Assembly: GCF_949628215.1 (NCBI RefSeq)
Contig: NC_134283.1
Coordinates: 24,778,975-24,842,974 of the forward strand
Length of the DNA stretch: 64,000 nucleotides
From: Phalacrocorax aristotelis
Lineage: Eukaryota; Chordata; Aves; Suliformes; Phalacrocoracidae
Direction: 5' to 3'
Shown piece by piece: positions 37,022 to 48,250 of the stretch; the stretch's first letter is position 1; each line of letters opens with the position of its first letter. The position numbers and the translations under genes were made by a program. The notes below the pieces were generated by a model, which saw only the letters and a program-made list of their open reading frames with translations, ran no database searches and was not told the DNA's origin.

Positions 37022-40000
37022 TAGAAACTGTGTTCATACAAACAACTCACTGTGTGTGGCCTCAAAGAGGAAGCACAGCAGGTGCTGCTGGTGAAACGTG
37101 ATTTCCTCTTGCCAAGCGTTCCACCCCTGTGCCTGGCCTGGCCTACCATGCCCGTTATTTAGCTTAAAATGTCTGCTGTGTTCAGGAAGCTGCATAATGA
37201 ATTTCCCTTCAAGGCTGTGTGAATGTTGTGGTGTATTTTGCCAAAACCAGCATGGGAACTACAGAAAGGAGAAGTGAAAATGGCTGAAGGTTAAATGCGG
37301 CACAACAGGTAAGTTAAATTTGGGTGGGGAATTTCTGGTATTTGTTTCTTGGAAATGATAATACTTTATTGTCTTCTGTATTTATTAGATCCCAGGGTAG
37401 TTCTGCAAATCCCAGCTGTGGCTTTCAGTCTTAGCCGTGGAGGAGGAATAGCCACGTGTCCATCTTGTCAAAGCCCGGACAAAACACATGAGTATCACAG
37501 CTCTGGGATGGGCAGGTCTAGTTTAACTTTTGTTCTGCTGAGCTGCTGCAGATCATCGAGTGTCATCCTGGAAACATAAAAGCAATCACCATCACATTTG
37601 AAAAAATACATTCTGGGAAGAGCCAGCCATCGCGGCTGCTGGGGTGCAGGAGGCTGGCCACAGGCTCAGGCACTTTCTGCACTTGGGCAAACATTGGCTG
37701 TAGCCATGTGCTAATCCAGCATGCAATTGCCAGAAAGAGTTTGCAAACCACCTGCAGGCTCCAGTATGTTCTCCTCTCTTGGAGCAGCTCTGAATAAATA
37801 CATCTTTTTTTTCTTTTTTTTTCTGAAAATTTTTGATGGAAAATTAATGGTCAGAAATAACATTACTACACTAAGCAAGTAAAGGACTTAGGAAATAGGT
37901 TTTCCATCTCCAAGTGGGGTCTTGATTTTCCTTCCTGCGTAGCTGAGGGCGCCCCAGAGTACATCTGGGCTGCTGGCTCCCCTCTCTGCTGGGAGCAGCC
38001 TCCTGCTTGCTAAATGGCCGTGGCTCCTGACTCAGGGCTGACCTGAGCCAACCTGGCTGTGTTTCTGAGGCTGTGCAGCATGGCACTGGCATGCGATGCC
38101 CCAAACACTGCTGCTCCAGCAGCCCCAGGGAAACTTGGTGGGAAAAGCCACAGTGGCAGCCTGAGCTTTCCAGCACGGAGCAGAGGGTGAAAGCTCCCTA
38201 AAGCCCAAGGATTGGGAAGGAAAAAGTCACTCTCTGGGTTTATTTTTGTTTGTATTTTAATAGTAGGGCTGCTCACAAGTGGAATCGTCTAAATGCTGCC
38301 ATGGAAACAGCAGCCTTGGTCCCCAGCACAGTTCACAGCCATCTGCAAGGGAACAATTGTTGGCCTGTTTGTGCAAAATCATCTAGGGTGGTGCCGGGCG
38401 GCATGTGGCTGGCCAAGGGGAAGCCACACGAGACACAACAGAGCTGCTTGTCATGCTGAATAATGGGACGTACAAATACCCACAGACAGGATTGGCAATG
38501 TCCTGTCCAGAGAAGTGCTGATGTGCAAAACTGGTGTGAATCAAATTGGTTTGAATGAGTGTTTGATTCCCAGGGGCTGCAGCACTTTGCATGCGATGCT
38601 CATAGGCATTCATGCTGCCGGCTTTTCAGTTCGTGTGAACATTGTGATCTCCGTGCAAGCAGAGGTCTGTGTGTGCAAACATAAGTCTTCTGAGAGGCAA
38701 CAGCATGGGAGTGCCTAGGAGGCTGCTGCTCCTGTGGAGGTGAATTTCAACTGCTCCATGCTGGGACCCAGAGCCAGGTCAACTTTCTGCATATAAAAGT
38801 TCGACTGAATGCACTGGGCTTACAAAGCTCTTGGCATGAAGCACGTGCAGAAGACTTAGCATGAGCCAGCATTTGCCAAAACTGCTGGGGAACTAATTCC
38901 TGGCTTTACTCAACCATGTGCTGGACTTCAGATCTGTGAAGAGTAGCTTCTGTTCCCAGGAAGTTGCCCTGTCTGAAAAGTGATGCACATGAGAATTGGC
39001 AGAGGGTCACCTGATCCATGCTAACCTCCTCCCTGCTTGGGCAGGATGGCTAAGCTCAGGATTGCTCTGCTGGCTCATGACCTAACCATGCTGGGACACG
39101 CTCTGATGTCGTGAGTGTATGTCACTGACATCTCATGCTGGCTGACACCAGGTAGAAAGCCACCAGAGAGCCCTGCCAGAGGAAGGTGTCTTTCCTCCGC
39201 TGGGAATGGGTGAGGGTGTGACCTGCTGGTTGCTGGTGGAAGCTGGCTGTGCCCTCCACCCTTCAGAGGTCCTTCAGCACCATCGGTACCCAGCCTTGGC
39301 ACACTTGGGTTTCTTCATCCTTGCTATCTGCCTGGAAGGCCAGCATGGACGGTATAGAGACTCAGGATTTTGCCTGAAGGGTCCACAGAGCAGCTGATTT
39401 CTTCTTGTCGGCAGAAAGAAGAGCTTAAACAGCCTCCTAACGTGTGTGCGTTGAACCTGCCAAGCTGAGTTTGCACACCTGCAGTCCTTCCCTCAGCAGC
39501 CTGACAGTGGAGCGCAGCCCTGCCTGAGCCCTACCCAAGCCCTGCCTGCCGTAGCTGGAAGTCCTTAATTCGAGCTAGCTCGTGAAACCCCTTCATTTCT
39601 GCTTGTCCCCCTGTTTTGAGCTGATTTTCCTCTTAGATCCCCATGACTGCACTTTACATATGTGAATGTTCAGGGGAAAGATTTTGAAGCTTCTAGGCTC
39701 AGATGCCAGAAGACACTCACTTTCTGGGAGAATTTGCAGTGGTTAACCTGACTGCAAACATCTCATTCAGCCAAGCAAAGAGGGGAAAGATTACTTGGTT
39801 TTAATCTACTTTGTCTTCAAAAATATTTAATAAAAGAGGGAAAATAAATTCAGGGGGGCTTGTGGGCATCCTGAGAGCAGAAGAAGAGGTAAAATTATTC
39901 CTATCTATAATCCATGATGAATGATTCACTCAGCTCTTTTATTCACAGTTGCATATAGTTATCCTTATTCACTCAGATGCAGTACTCATGGAAATATGTA

Positions 40001-40024
40001 CAGACTCATCTGCATATAAATGAT
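37022..40024. other. Intergenic, nothing recognised
   Basis: No coding exon, RNA gene or element end is visible. Scattered open frames of under 105 codons on both strands show no motif. Confidence 0.4.
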
Positions 40025-41173
40025 TGTATTGGGTTTGTGTGTCAAGGTTTTGGTAGCGGGGGGGCTGCAGGGGTGGCTTCTGTGAGAAGCTGCTAGAAGC
40101 TTCCCCCATGACTGACAGAGCAAGGGCCAGCTGGCTCCAAGATGGACCTGCTGCTGGCCAAGGCCGAGCTCATCAGCAACAGTGGTAGCACCTCTGGGAT
40201 AAGGTATTTAAGAAGGGAAAAAAGTTGCTGCCAACACCAGCAGCAGTCAGAAGACAGGAGTGAGAATACATGAGAGGAGCAGCCCTGCAGATACCGAAGT
40301 CTGTGAAGAAGGAGGGGAGGAGGTGGTCCAGGTGCCAGAGCAGAGATTCCCCTGCAGCTCGTGGTGAAGCAGGGTTCACCACTCCTGGTGAGGCAGGCTG
40401 TTCCCCTGCAGCCCATGGGGGTTAACTGTGCAGCAGATATCCTCCTGCAGCCTGTGGAGGACCCCACACCGGAGCAGGTGGATGCACCTGAAGGAGGCTG
40501 TGACCCCGTGGGAAGCCTGCACTGGAGCAGGCTCCTGGCAGGACTTGTGGACCCTGGGGAGGGGGAGCCCATGCTGGAGCAGGTTTGCTGACAGGACTTA
40601 CAACCCCGCAGGGGACCCACACTGGATCAGGCTGTTCCTGAAGGACTGCAGCACCCTGTGGAAGGGACCAACGCTGGAGCAGTTTGTGAAGAACTGCAGG
40701 CCATAGGAAGGACCCACACTGAAGAAGTTCATGGAGGACTGTCACCTGTGGAAGGGACCTCAGGCTGGAGCAGGGGAAGAGTGTGAGAAGCCCTCCCCCT
40801 GGGAAGGAAGGAGCATCAGAGACAATGCGTGATGAACTGTCCACAGTCCCCATTCCCTGTCCCCAGCACTGCTCAGGAGGGGGAGGTAGAGAAATTGGGA
40901 GCGAAGTTAAGCCTGGGAAGAAGTGTGTTTGGGAAGGAGAGCATTTTAAGATTTGTTTTTATTTCCCAACTCTGATTTGATTGGTAATAAATTAAACTGA
41001 TTTCCCCGAGTCGAGCCTGTTTTGCCCATGACAGAATTAGTGAGTGATCCCTCCCTGTCCTTATCTCAACTCGCAAGCCTTTTGTTCAATTTTCTCTCCC
41101 CTGTCTGGCTGACAGCGGAGTGGCAGAGCAGCTGTGGTGGACACCTGCAGTCTAGCCAGGGTCAGCCATCACA
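40025..41173 (+). mobile_element. Solo endogenous-retrovirus LTR (ERVL-like)
   Basis: A 1149-bp block begins TGTATTGGG and ends CCATCACA, so it has the TG...CA ends of an LTR. It contains a TATTTAAG box at 40205-40212 and an AATAAA at 40986-40991. The middle (about 40440-40770) holds imperfect repeats with a recurring 'acactggagcag'-like word. Flanks are ATGAT and ATTAT, a 5-bp target duplication with one mismatch; five bases is usual for ERVL. The sequence resembles LTRs common in avian genomes as I remember them. There is no internal gag/pol and no second LTR, so it is a solo LTR left by recombination. Open frames within it on either strand are incidental. The LTR call is firmer than the class. 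Confidence 0.8.
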
Positions 41174-42419
41174 ATTATGAAGGCCAGCGAGGGCTCCTAC
41201 GCAGCCAGGGTTACAGCTCAGCGTAGCTCACACAACCTACGCAGCTGCACGGACCTCACTCCCGCTGGGCTGGGCGCAGGTCGCTGAGCAGCCTCTGGGC
41301 CCTTCGGAGCCTCAGGGCGTTCCTGCACAGATGCGCGCCAGGGCTTGACTCCTTGATGCGTGCGTTTTCACAGCAAGTTGATCCATGTGCTCTAGCAGGG
41401 ACAAGGAAGGGAAGGGGTCTGTGTCACCCTACCTCCTGGCAGGAGGCACTTACAGCAAGAAGGGCTATAAAGCCAGCGCAGCCTGGTGTGCAGCGTGCTC
41501 CATGCTGCTATGTGGGAGAGGTGACACCAGTGTCCCCAGTCCACAGCTGCCTCCACCCAGCTCCCCTGCACTGAGGCTTCTCTCTCTTTTGCCCATTTAT
41601 ACCAGAATCTTTTCTCTGGTTTCAGAGGTGTGGCTCCAACCCCCCGCAGCAGCAGCCAGTGTCTCCTGCAGTGCAGAAGGACAAACACCCGACAGCCCCA
41701 AGGTGCTGTGAGCCAGAGCCAGGAAGCTGTCTCCTTGCAGCACTGGGGAGAGTGGGGCAGGGGCAGGAGATGTATTTCTACCTCCCAAGCAGCTCTTTTT
41801 CTTCCAAAACTTCTTTGCAGGAGAAAAGAACCAAGTGGAAATTTTTTATTAGAAATTGTGTTTTTAAAAAACAGTTTAAAGAAAATTATGACATTTCTGT
41901 GACACTTCTGTGGCCTGCAGAGAGAGGATTGAGGTGGGCCAGCACTCCCACCTCTCTGTGGAGAGCCTCTCCCAGGAGAAGTCAGAGGAAATGCCAGGCG
42001 ATACTGAAGAGCAGAGGACACAACGCCATCAGACACTGCTCCAGCTTGGGGAGCACCATGGGTGTGCACGCACGAGCAGAAACCCAAAATATACACAGAG
42101 CCAGCAGTAATGCCAGCCTGCGAGGACAAGCCAGTGGGGCCAGATGTTACTGGAGGGAGGAGAAAAGGCAGCCCAGGAGGATGCAGCCCCAGCACAGGCA
42201 CTGCCTACTGTCATCCCCAGCAGAGCTACAGCAGCACTGGTGCTTCTCCAGGTACCCACATTTGCTCAGGCTGAGGATGCTTTATTATCAACTGTCATTT
42301 CACCCTCCATAGTCCCTACATTTCTTATGGATTGGTCAGTAGTTTCCAGTTCACAGACTGCAAATGGGAAACCTATCTCCCAAAAAATCGCTTCCTGTAA
42401 AAAAGAAAGACAAACTTGT
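41174..42419. other. Intergenic between LTR and CR1, with long but unsupported open frames
   Basis: The minus strand is open for 269 codons (41392-42201) while the plus strand is open for 217 codons (41659-42312) across the same DNA. Neither translation shows a domain, signal peptide or family resemblance I recognise, and both look like random low-stop composition. They are not annotated as genes. Confidence 0.35.
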
Positions 42420-43080
42420 CATAGAATCATAAAATCATAGAATGCCCTGAGCTGGAAGGGACCCACAAGGATCATCGAGTCCAACTCCTGTCCCTGCACA
42501 GGACAACCCCAAATTCACACCATGTTTCTGAGGGTGTTGTCCAAGTGCTTCTTGAATATTGCCAGGCTTGGTGCCATGATACCTCCCTGGGGAGCCTGTT
42601 CCAGGGCTCCACCACCCACTGGGTGAAGAACCTTTTCCTAATATCCAACCTAAACCTCCCCTGGCACATCTTCCTGCCATTCCCTTGGGTCCTGTCATTG
42701 GTCACCAGAGAGAAGAGATCAGCGCCTGCCCCTCCTCCTTCCTTTGTGAAGAAGCTGCAGACCGTGATAAGGTCTGCCCTCAGTCTCCTCTTGTCCAGGC
42801 TGAACAAACCAAGTGACTTTAGGCACTCCTTGTCCAAATTCCCCTCTAAACCCTTCACCAACTTCATGGCCCTCCTCTGGACACTAGTAGCTTTATATCC
42901 TTAATGTACTGTGGTGCCCAAACCTGCCCACAGCACTGGAGGTGAGGCCGCACCAGCACAGAGCAGAGCGGGACAATCCCCTCCCTCAACCAGCTGCCAT
43001 GCAGCGCTTGATGCACCCCAGGGCACAGTTGGCCCTCTTGGCTGCCAGGGCACACTGGTGGCTCATGTTGTCCCCCGATA
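42420..43080 (-). mobile_element. CR1 LINE, 5'-truncated 3' end
   Basis: The low-coordinate end carries the CR1 octamer-type tail (repeats of atagaatc/cataaaat) and then the typical 'ctggaagggacc...atcatcgagtccaactcc' 3' UTR. On the minus strand, fragments of the reverse-transcriptase C-terminus are readable in shifting frames, including [15 protein letters not shown] near the 5' side and LGLFSLDKRRLRADLITV further on. The frame is broken and only the end of ORF2 remains, so the copy cannot move. CR1 is the dominant LINE of birds. Confidence 0.92.
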
Positions 43081-46000
43081 TCAGACTTATCCAACATTCC
43101 ACCTCGCATGACTGGAACCAGGGAAGGGGTAGGTGGTCTTACATACCTCTGGCCATTTAAAAGTTGGGGCTGTTGATGGAGAAAGAGGTTTTTTGCAAAA
43201 GACAGCTCAGGCCACCCATCATGGAGAAGCTGCCCTGCTCTGCAGAGGGGAGCCCTGGTCCCGCAGGCAGCAGGCAGTTGCCTGGTCCTGCTCCAGCTCT
43301 AACTCTCCAGCTGGTCCTGACATGGTTACCCCTTGCTTTGGTTTCTCCTTTGGTCTCAAGAAAATAAATACCTCAAAGGGTCACTCTGAGATGGCATTTT
43401 AATGCTTGCAAAATAATTTTGCAACCCTCAGATGAAACCTGCATTAATGATGTCTGTGTAATAACAGTGATAGTTACGCTGTTAAAAATAAATACAAATG
43501 TTCTCCTTTAAAGCTAAAAGTCAGACCTGCCTTAAACTGGATTTTAGATTCATAGATCCACATAATGTTATACATAAAGTACGGTGATTAAATAAAAGTG
43601 CTCTGCAAGCAGTGAGATTTCATACCACACGTGCTGGAGTTTGATTATTCGAAGGGCTGTCTGCTTAGGTATCACTGGTGTGACCCTCTTCCTTTTGATT
43701 GCTCTGGTTTTGAACTGCTTCCCACCTTAGCTCAGCCTGAGCACTTTTATCCTGAGTCCAAGAACCTGGCTGCTTGGCAATGCTGTAGCATCCAGAGTGT
43801 TCCCTGGACTCAGTAATGAATAATGTAAAGAAAGGAGGTGGTGACAACAATGAGACATAATTCTAAGTAAGGACGAGCACCAAATCAGCTGGTGAAGTAA
43901 ATCAGATGTAGACCAGAATTTTCCTCCTGCGTCACCTCTTCACAATGGTTTTCCTCAGAAAATGGACTGGGATCCAAACAACTGAGAAACCCAAGGTGTT
44001 CGGCTACTGTATCTGGACTATTCAGCTTAGGTCTGGATACCGATAGATGCGGTGGCCCAGGCAGAGGCCTTACTTCAGAGGTAACCTCCCAGTGAGAGCG
44101 GTGAAGCTTGCATTTAAAATGGAATAGAAAGAAAGAAGTTCTTCCCCAACAGAGTGGGAGGACTACATGATCTAATGGCAGGTATAACCCTAAGAAACTT
44201 AATTTATTCAAGCTTTCTTTTTAGTAAAACCCATCCCACACAACTGGGCAAAGGAGACCATGCTGTGTTCAAAGGGAACACGCTGTGCACACCAAAAAGC
44301 CTCTCTGTTAAGTTGGTTTTATCTCCCTCTCTCTGTCTTATATCTGTGCCTGAAAGCGCAGCCAGTGATCTAAAGCAGTGACGGAGTTACTACTGCAGGA
44401 GCGAAGGCAGCGAATTCCACTGCATAGTGACTGTGATTCAGTCCTGATGAATCACTCAGCTGCTTTTTTCCCCAACTAGATCTTTGGCTTTATTATTTTT
44501 ACAGAAGGAAAAAAGGAGGAGGGGGAAAAAAGAAGAAAAAGCCACTGCCTTATCTTCCTCTCTAATCCTTTCCAATTTTTCATTTAAAAAATTTAATTAA
44601 AGTTTTGTAGGCATCCCATTCAGGCTGAATAAACTCTTTGATAATCCTGGAGGGGAATCTGCATTAAAAGGAGGTGTGATGTATGGCCAAAAGCAATGAC
44701 AGCATTGGGGTTCAGCATGAACTGTTATTGGGGTTCAGAAACACCCTGTGATGGAAGGGTCTTGCACTCTGCCTCCTTCATGCATCAAAATCTATTCCCC
44801 GCTTCACAGCTTGCACCTGGCAAAGCAAAGAGAGTGCCAGGATCCTGAGACCAGGACTGCAGAGGAGCAGTGGCAGGCAACCTCGCTCTGCTCGGGTACT
44901 CCTCACATTCAGGTATCTTTACACAAGGGGCCCTGTTTTGTTCAAGCTTCTGCGAATGACTGCCTTGGCTGTTGATCCACCCTGACCCACTCTGCCAGAC
45001 AGCAAAACACTTTGCTGCTGTAGGCTTTGCCTGGATGGAGAGAGGGCTCCATACACGCCTGGTATTTGTGATGTAGAATATTGCTGTCCTCCAAATATTG
45101 GCAACACTGGCACACCAAAGGGCCAGGAGGTGAAGAATCACATGGCAGAGACAGCAACCAGGCCCCAGTGCTCATGCAATGGGTGTCCACAGGCTGGGAT
45201 CACTGCCCTGGCCTCCAGCAGGACATAACCAAACTCCTACCAGCACAGCGTGGTCTAACCCTGGCTCTAACCCCTGGGGCTGGGGAGATGGGGCCTAAGA
45301 AGTCAAGACCCTCCTCTAACTGCAAGTTTTGAATCTGCCTTCTGGTGTTCACATTTTCAGTGCATTTCTCTAAAACTGCTGTGAGCACAGCAAGGCCGGG
45401 ACAGGAGCTTACTGCAGTGCCACTGGGAAGGGGACTGCTCAGTTCACTTTTCCATCACTCTCCAACTTGATGGATGTGGGCAAGCATCTTTACTCCCAGT
45501 CCACAGTGCTGCTGGTTTTTGATCCAGTGAAGCATTTACATGCCTGCTAGGAAAGCTCCTAAACCCGGTTGACTTCAGTTCGCCTACTTGTGCAAACTGC
45601 AGCACGTGCTTGGCTCAGAGCTCTGATGCTTCCCTTTTTATGCTGTCAGGCTCATGAGCAGCTGCTGCTGGAGATCCTGACTCAGAACAACGGTGAAGGC
45701 AAGTAAGAAGCTGCTCTGAGGACTCAGATCTTGAAAGAAGAGTTACAAGTGCTCACTCCATGAACAGACATCAAGCCACATTACAGATTTGGCAATAAAA
45801 CTCAAGGCTATAATGATGAGTTGTCCAGAAAGCTCATGATAGCACTATGGAAAAGAAAATGAAGGCAAAACAAAATTGTTTCAGGAACGCTTTAACTTAT
45901 GGTTTTAAAGTGACCCATCTCTGCTCCTCCCAGACCAGACTCATCCAGTTTGTCCTGGGTGGTGCAAGTCTGAGAAAATCCAACCTATGACAAGGTGTTT

Positions 46001-47329
46001 CTTCATGGATTTGATCCTGTTTTACTTTTCTTACTGTTATTCTTTGTCTATCTTTCAGTTACTATAGTGATGAACAAATGCATGCAACAAACAGGAGGCC
46101 TGGCAGCCTGGCTATTTCAGCTGCCGGCTGAAAACACCACCAAATTTTTGGACAAAGCAGTTGAAAGATCTTTGCCAAAACCCCTCTGAACTTTAAAAAA
46201 TGGGTGCTTTTAAACAAGTTGATAGTAAGCTGTGTTTAATGTACACTTGTTTTTTGAAACTTTATCTTGTCAGCAAGCAACATATATTGCGATTTGGTGG
46301 GTGCTCTTGTTTCTCCTGCATCTACACACCATCAAAGATGTCCCTTTTCCAGGTGCAACGACCAAAATCGTGATTAAAGGGCACAAAACGAATGGCTACA
46401 AACCAAATTAGTCCCCTGAACTTGCGTGTACTCCTCTGGATCACCCAGTTCCAATGCAGTTCTGCTCTGAGAAAGGACAGCCTGAAGAGCTCCCAGCGAA
46501 GTCCCTCGGTGTGACCCACACAGCCCGAGAGGCGTTGTATGGGTGCAGTGGTCTGCTGGATCCACGCCAGGGGTCTCACTCAGCAGACTCAGTCTCTCAG
46601 AGCCGAATCTGCCAATGCTTGCAGCCAGAAGTTGCATCAAGCTGGAGAGACCAAGCCGAAGGGCCTGCCCTGTGGGTTGGGTTTAGGTTTGTGAGTTATC
46701 CCTATCAGCAGCAGCTGTTGTGTATGTTTCGTAGGGCACGCAGAGGGAATGGAGGACCCAGTCTCAGGCAGACCCAGAGGTACCGGTGATGGAGGGAATC
46801 CAGCTAGACCCGGGAGCTGCGGCTGAAGCTGCGTGCTGGCAGTTGGAAAAATACTGCTTCATTTCCAGAAGCAGGTCTGGTCAGAAATCCTTCCTGCAGC
46901 AGTCAGTACTGAGCCTCGTGCTTTCACCAGAGGTTTACAGGCACTTTGCAAAGGAGAAACTGCAGAAAGGCGTTGTCACTTGAAACCTTGAGACCACAAA
47001 ATGCAGATCCAGATGTGGAAGGGCAGCACGCCTGAGGATGGAGCTCCTCAGAACCTGCTTTTGTGCTCAGTCCAATATCCCAATAGGTATTTTAAAAATT
47101 CAGACGATGAACTGGTTGTGGCACCTGCCGCTGCCAAGGCTGAGGTTTATAAGGGTCACAGGGCCAGATTTTCAGCTGCCAAAACTTGTATAATGTCAAA
47201 TGAACAGGGCTGACACTGCAAGTGAAAGATGCACTCCCGCCATTTATTTCACTGGGCTCCACTTCCCTTCCGCTATTTTCGCCCGCAAATAAAAAAACAA
47301 ATCGCTGAACTTGGCGTCAAAAGCCGAGA
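43081..47329. other. Intergenic upstream of the CpG island, nothing recognised
   Basis: No supported gene. Open frames such as 46322-46640 (minus) and 46454-46789 (plus) overlap on opposite strands and have no motif. Sequence from about 47.2 kb becomes steadily richer in GC and CpG toward the island. Confidence 0.4.
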
Positions 47330-47592
47330 GAGGGAGAGAGAGTGAAGCATCGGAGAGCCTTCGCCGGGATGGAGGGAGGCTGGTCCTGCCCTGAGCGCCC
47401 GGGGTAGCTCGGGGATGTATCCGAGCGCTGCTGGGGGCGGGCGGAGCCGCCGGCGGGGGGGGACACGGACACGGGGGCGCAGCCCCCCGGCCTGGAGGGG
47501 ACGGACCCAACTTTTCTCGGGGCTGGCTGGGAAGGGGGAGCCGGGAGGAGCCGGGGTGGGGGGCGGTGGGGCCCGGCAGCCCCTCTGCTCCC

Positions 47593-47625
47593 GGGGCGGG
47601 GCGGGGCGGGGCGGGGCGGGGCGGC
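47593..47625 (+). repeat. (GGGGC)n pentamer run
   Basis: About six tandem GGGGC units lie in the CpG island. They provide overlapping GC boxes and at least four closely spaced G-runs on the plus strand, so a G-quadruplex could form just ahead of the proposed transcription start. Confidence 0.85.
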
Positions 47626-47702
47626 CGGGGGCGGGGGCTGCTCGGCAGGCAGCGCCGCAGCCCCCCCGCACCGCACCGGCCCCGTCCAGCCCCGCCGCCG
47701 GG

Positions 47703-47747
47703 ATGAGGAGCCGCAGCGGGGGAGCCGCGGGGCTCGGGCACGGCGAT
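47703..47747 (+). other. Candidate first-exon coding end with splice donor
   Basis: Within the CpG island an ATG at 47703 (short frame beginning MRSRSGGAAGLGHGD) and a second ATG at 47745 lie directly before GTGAGG, a good splice donor (GCGATG|GTGAGG). If the second ATG is the start, the first exon would code for methionine only. No downstream exon could be linked to it with confidence, so both the gene and the start are uncertain. Confidence 0.3.
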
Positions 47748-48250
47748 GGTGAGGCCAGGGGAGCCGGGGGGCGGCGGGGAGGGCCGGGGTGTCTCCTGCC
47801 CCGTGGGGGGCCCGCGCGCGGCTGGGGTGGTACCCGGGGGCGTCCCGGTGGGGAGGAAGCCCGATCCGCGGTTGCCTGGGGAAGGACGCGGGCACCCGTG
47901 GGCGCCGGCAGCCGCGGCCGGGTGAAGGGCTGCCACGCGTGTGGCGGCGCAGCCGGGCGGGCAGGAGGGTTTTGCACGGGTGTTCGTGCCCAGCGCGTGT
48001 GCCCGCCGGCTTCCGTGCCTCCGTGTCTGTTCAACTCGCGGCATTCACCTAACTGCTGGAATTCCCACTAGTGATGCGCAGGAAGGCGAGAAGCGTTATT
48101 GCGGCCGGGCCAGGGCAGGAGCCCGGGGCCACCGGGGGAGTTACAGGGACTGGTGGGGCTCGGCGGGAGCGGGAAACCTCGTTTACGTGAAGCCACGGAA
48201 GGAAGAAGGTGTTTTCCAGGAGCGGAGCCACGGGGGTTCAGGCAGCTCTG

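Larger units (their letters stand above)
47330..48250. promoter_or_regulatory. CpG island, probable promoter of an unidentified gene
   Basis: This is the only strongly CpG-dense stretch in the window, with many CG dinucleotides and a run of GC boxes (Sp1-type GGGGCGG) around 47593-47640. Such islands mark vertebrate promoters. No TATA box is evident. A possible first exon on the plus strand would start near 47.65 kb and end at the donor after 47747. The absence of stops on both strands (up to 266 codons minus, 218 plus) follows from GC richness and is not evidence of coding. By comparison with human gene order HMGXB3 is a candidate, but no HMGXB3 coding exon was recognised downstream, so this is only a guess. 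Confidence 0.75.

Noticed and set aside
36529-37094. Four overlapping open frames of 143-172 codons rich in Phe/Leu/Pro or Lys/Gly/Glu
   Set aside because: They are translations of the polypyrimidine microsatellite, which has no stop codons in any frame. Not genes.
40093-40853. Open frames of 175 and 143 codons on the minus strand
   Set aside because: They lie inside the solo LTR, antisense to it, and have no retroviral or host protein motif.
47244-48071. Open frames of 266, 253, 192 and 218 codons in the CpG island
   Set aside because: Present on both strands at once, Pro/Ala/Arg/Gly-rich, no domain. Explained by GC richness.
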